Assembly (NCBI GenBank): GCA_964408795.1
Contig: CAYPAW010000054.1
Span: forward strand, 1 to 64,000
Direction: 5' to 3'
DNA from: JABMQB01 sp964408795
GTDB taxonomy: Bacteria > Bacteroidota > Bacteroidia > Bacteroidales > Prolixibacteraceae
DNA length: 64,000 nt
Below the pieces are notes generated by a model. That model was not told where the DNA came from. It did no database searches and was given only the letters and a program-made list of their open reading frames with translations. The position numbers were made by a program, and so were the translations under genes. This document shows positions 63,008 to 64,000 of this stretch, in pieces (position 1 is the stretch's first letter; every line of letters starts with the position of its first letter).

Positions 63008-63143
63008 AGTCATCGGTTCAGGTTTCTTTACGGGTACCGGGTGGTACATATGTCCGGTATATCTGGAAGACAGACAAGAGGAGCATTGCCCCTACTGGAT
63101 CTTTGCCGGATGCCTCTTCCCGTAAGGAAACAAAATTTTCCGT

Positions 63144-63467
63144 TCATATGGGTCGTATTTCCACCATCAGATGGTTCCTGGGGACTACTTCATTGGGTTT
63201 TACATGGACCTTTACGATTTTCCCGTTAAAGGGCATCGATACATTGTTGAACATTTTCATCGCTTCCAGGATGAGGATGGTTTGCCCGGCTTCTATTCGA
63301 TCTCCCTTTTTGATAAAGATATCTACCACGGTTCCCGGAATGAAAGAGAAGATCTTATTCGTATCGGGAGTCATGTAAAGCGGCCTGTTTTCAAATTTTT
63401 TTGTAAAGGTTGTCTGGTACATCGCTCCATCGATCACCAGCCTTTGTAATTCTTTCTGTTCTTCCAT
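63144..63467 (-). CDS. biotin carboxyl carrier protein of an acyl-CoA carboxylase/decarboxylase
   Basis: The product is 107 residues from ATG at 63467 (MEEQKELQRLVIDGAMYQTT); an upstream extension to 63503 overlaps the preceding gene. The biotinyl domain covers the C-terminal 70 residues (FSFIPGTVVDIFIKKGD) with biotin Lys71 in LEAMKM, then the half-motif MPFNGKIVKVHVKP. It carries carboxyl groups between the carboxyltransferase upstream and a biotin carboxylase or membrane subunit elsewhere. It ends 137 bp before the start of the giant T9SS gene. Confidence 0.93.
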   Translation of the reverse strand: MEEQKELQRLVIDGAMYQTTFTKKFENRPLYMTPDTNKIFSFIPGTVVDIFIKKGDRIEAGQTILILEAMKMFNNVSMPFNGKIVKVHVKPNEVVPRNHLMVEIRPI

Positions 63468-63483
63468 ATTGTTTTTGTTTGGA

Positions 63484-64000
63484 TTAAAACGGAGGGATTC
63501 CATGTTTTTTCTCCGGTCCGGAGATATCTTTATTTTCCGATACCTGGAGGGCGTGGAGGATCATGGAACGGGTTTCTCTGGGTTCAATGATTTCATCGAT
63601 ATATCCCTGGGAAGCGGCTACAAAGGGATTGGCAAATTTTAGTTTGTATTCTTCGATTTTTTGTTGCCGGGTTGTTTCCGGGTCTTCCGACTCGGCGATT
63701 TCTTTCCGGAAAACGATATTGGCAGCTCCTTCGGGTCCCATGACGGCTATTTCAGCGGTAGGCCAGGCAAACACAAAATCAGCGCGCAAGTGGCGAGAAT
63801 TCATGGCGATATAACCGCCGCCATAGGCTTTTCTCAGGATCACGGTCACTTTCGGTACGGTAGCTTCGCTGTAAGCATAGAGGATTTTTGCTCCGTGGCG
63901 GATCACTCCGGCGTGTTCCTGGTCCACACCGGGCAGGTATCCCGGCAGGTCTTCCAGGGTAGCAATCGGAATGTTGAACGCGTCGCAATACCGGATAAAA
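63484..64000 (-). CDS. acyl-CoA carboxylase carboxyltransferase subunit, 5'-truncated by window edge
   Basis: The frame runs to the window end. Upstream of the first internal Met (63927) it reads FIRYCDAFNIPIATLEDLPG, so 5' sequence lies beyond 64000. Motifs are those of the C-terminal crotonase-like half of propionyl-CoA carboxylase beta/methylmalonyl-CoA decarboxylase alpha: DQEHAGVIRHGAKILYAYSE, VTVILRKAYGGGYIAMNS, AEIAVMGPEGAANIVF. It moves carboxyl groups between biotin and an acyl-CoA such as propionyl-CoA. The stop is 16 bp before the biotin carrier gene, so they form one enzyme. Whether it is a carboxylase or a sodium-pumping decarboxylase cannot be decided here. Confidence 0.92.
   Translation of the reverse strand, partial: FIRYCDAFNIPIATLEDLPGYLPGVDQEHAGVIRHGAKILYAYSEATVPKVTVILRKAYGGGYIAMNSRHLRADFVFAWPTAEIAVMGPEGAANIVFRKEIAESEDPETTRQQKIEEYKLKFANPFVAASQGYIDEIIEPRETRSMILHALQVSENKDISGPEKKHGIPPF

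Noticed and set aside
1..64000. CRISPR arrays, tRNA or rRNA genes, transposases, phage genes
   Set aside because: No regularly spaced short repeats, cloverleaf signatures, rRNA-like stretches or transposase/integrase motifs were seen; repeats found are coding tandem units, palindromes or the 146-bp pair.

Overview
The window looks like chromosomal DNA of a member of the Bacteroidota, probably a Bacteroidales/Marinilabiliales-like lineage. The sequence itself supports this: type IX secretion (T9SS) sorting domains of both the A type and the gliding-motility B type, a PorP/SprF-family protein, a TonB-dependent receptor with a carboxypeptidase-regulatory-like N-terminus, Bacteroidota-type promoters (TTTG, about 19 bp, TAnnTTTG), and an ornithine carbamoyltransferase of the N-succinylornithine type. 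No rRNA, tRNA, prophage, insertion sequence or CRISPR array was seen.

Layout. 1-2740: 3' part of a large secreted beta-helix protein built from exact 666-bp repeats. 2767-7534 (minus): TonB-dependent receptor and an ABC-2 exporter pair. 7597-10253: aldo/keto reductase divergent from an exported AGE/cellobiose-epimerase-like lipoprotein. 10289-13747 (minus): AI-2E-type permease, zinc-ribbon methyltransferase and polysaccharide flippase. 13930-16421: tandem pair of YghO-like acyltransferase paralogues. 16673-19437: ribosomal protein L31 with a structured leader, then Lon. 19806-36297: nitrogen-centred biosynthetic region: carAB divergent from argR, then GNAT-argG-argC-argD-proC-proB-proA-argF'-hisA, a decayed gene, hisF and hisIE. 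36430-39240 (minus): porin-like protein, amt and a PII gene. 39895-47481: argH, then gltB-gltD. 47468-52870: lipid A-type acyltransferase, superoxide dismutase, LAB_N protein, rnc-fabF-acpP, purN. 53087-55316: two-component system. 55333-57850: lepA and a SLOG-fold protein. 58386-63007: PorP/SprF protein convergent with a giant T9SS type B adhesin-like protein. 63144-64000: biotin carrier and carboxyltransferase subunits of an acyl-CoA carboxylase/decarboxylase.

How it works together. About 25 kb is devoted to glutamate-derived nitrogen metabolism: ammonium uptake and sensing (amt, PII), glutamate synthesis (gltBD), carbamoyl phosphate (carAB), arginine through probably succinylated intermediates (argR, GNAT, argG, C, D, F', H) and proline (proBAC). 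argB, and an argE-like deacylase, are not in the window. The control layer is the most interesting part. Two 18-bp ARG-box-like sites 3 bp apart lie between carA and argR. A 35-nt leader that differs at one base directly precedes both argR and the PII gene. A 146-bp structured repeat sits upstream of both the porin gene and the PII-amt operon in the same orientation. Short ATCCCGAT-type palindromes are scattered between the arg/N genes. The L31 leader contains mutually exclusive pairings.
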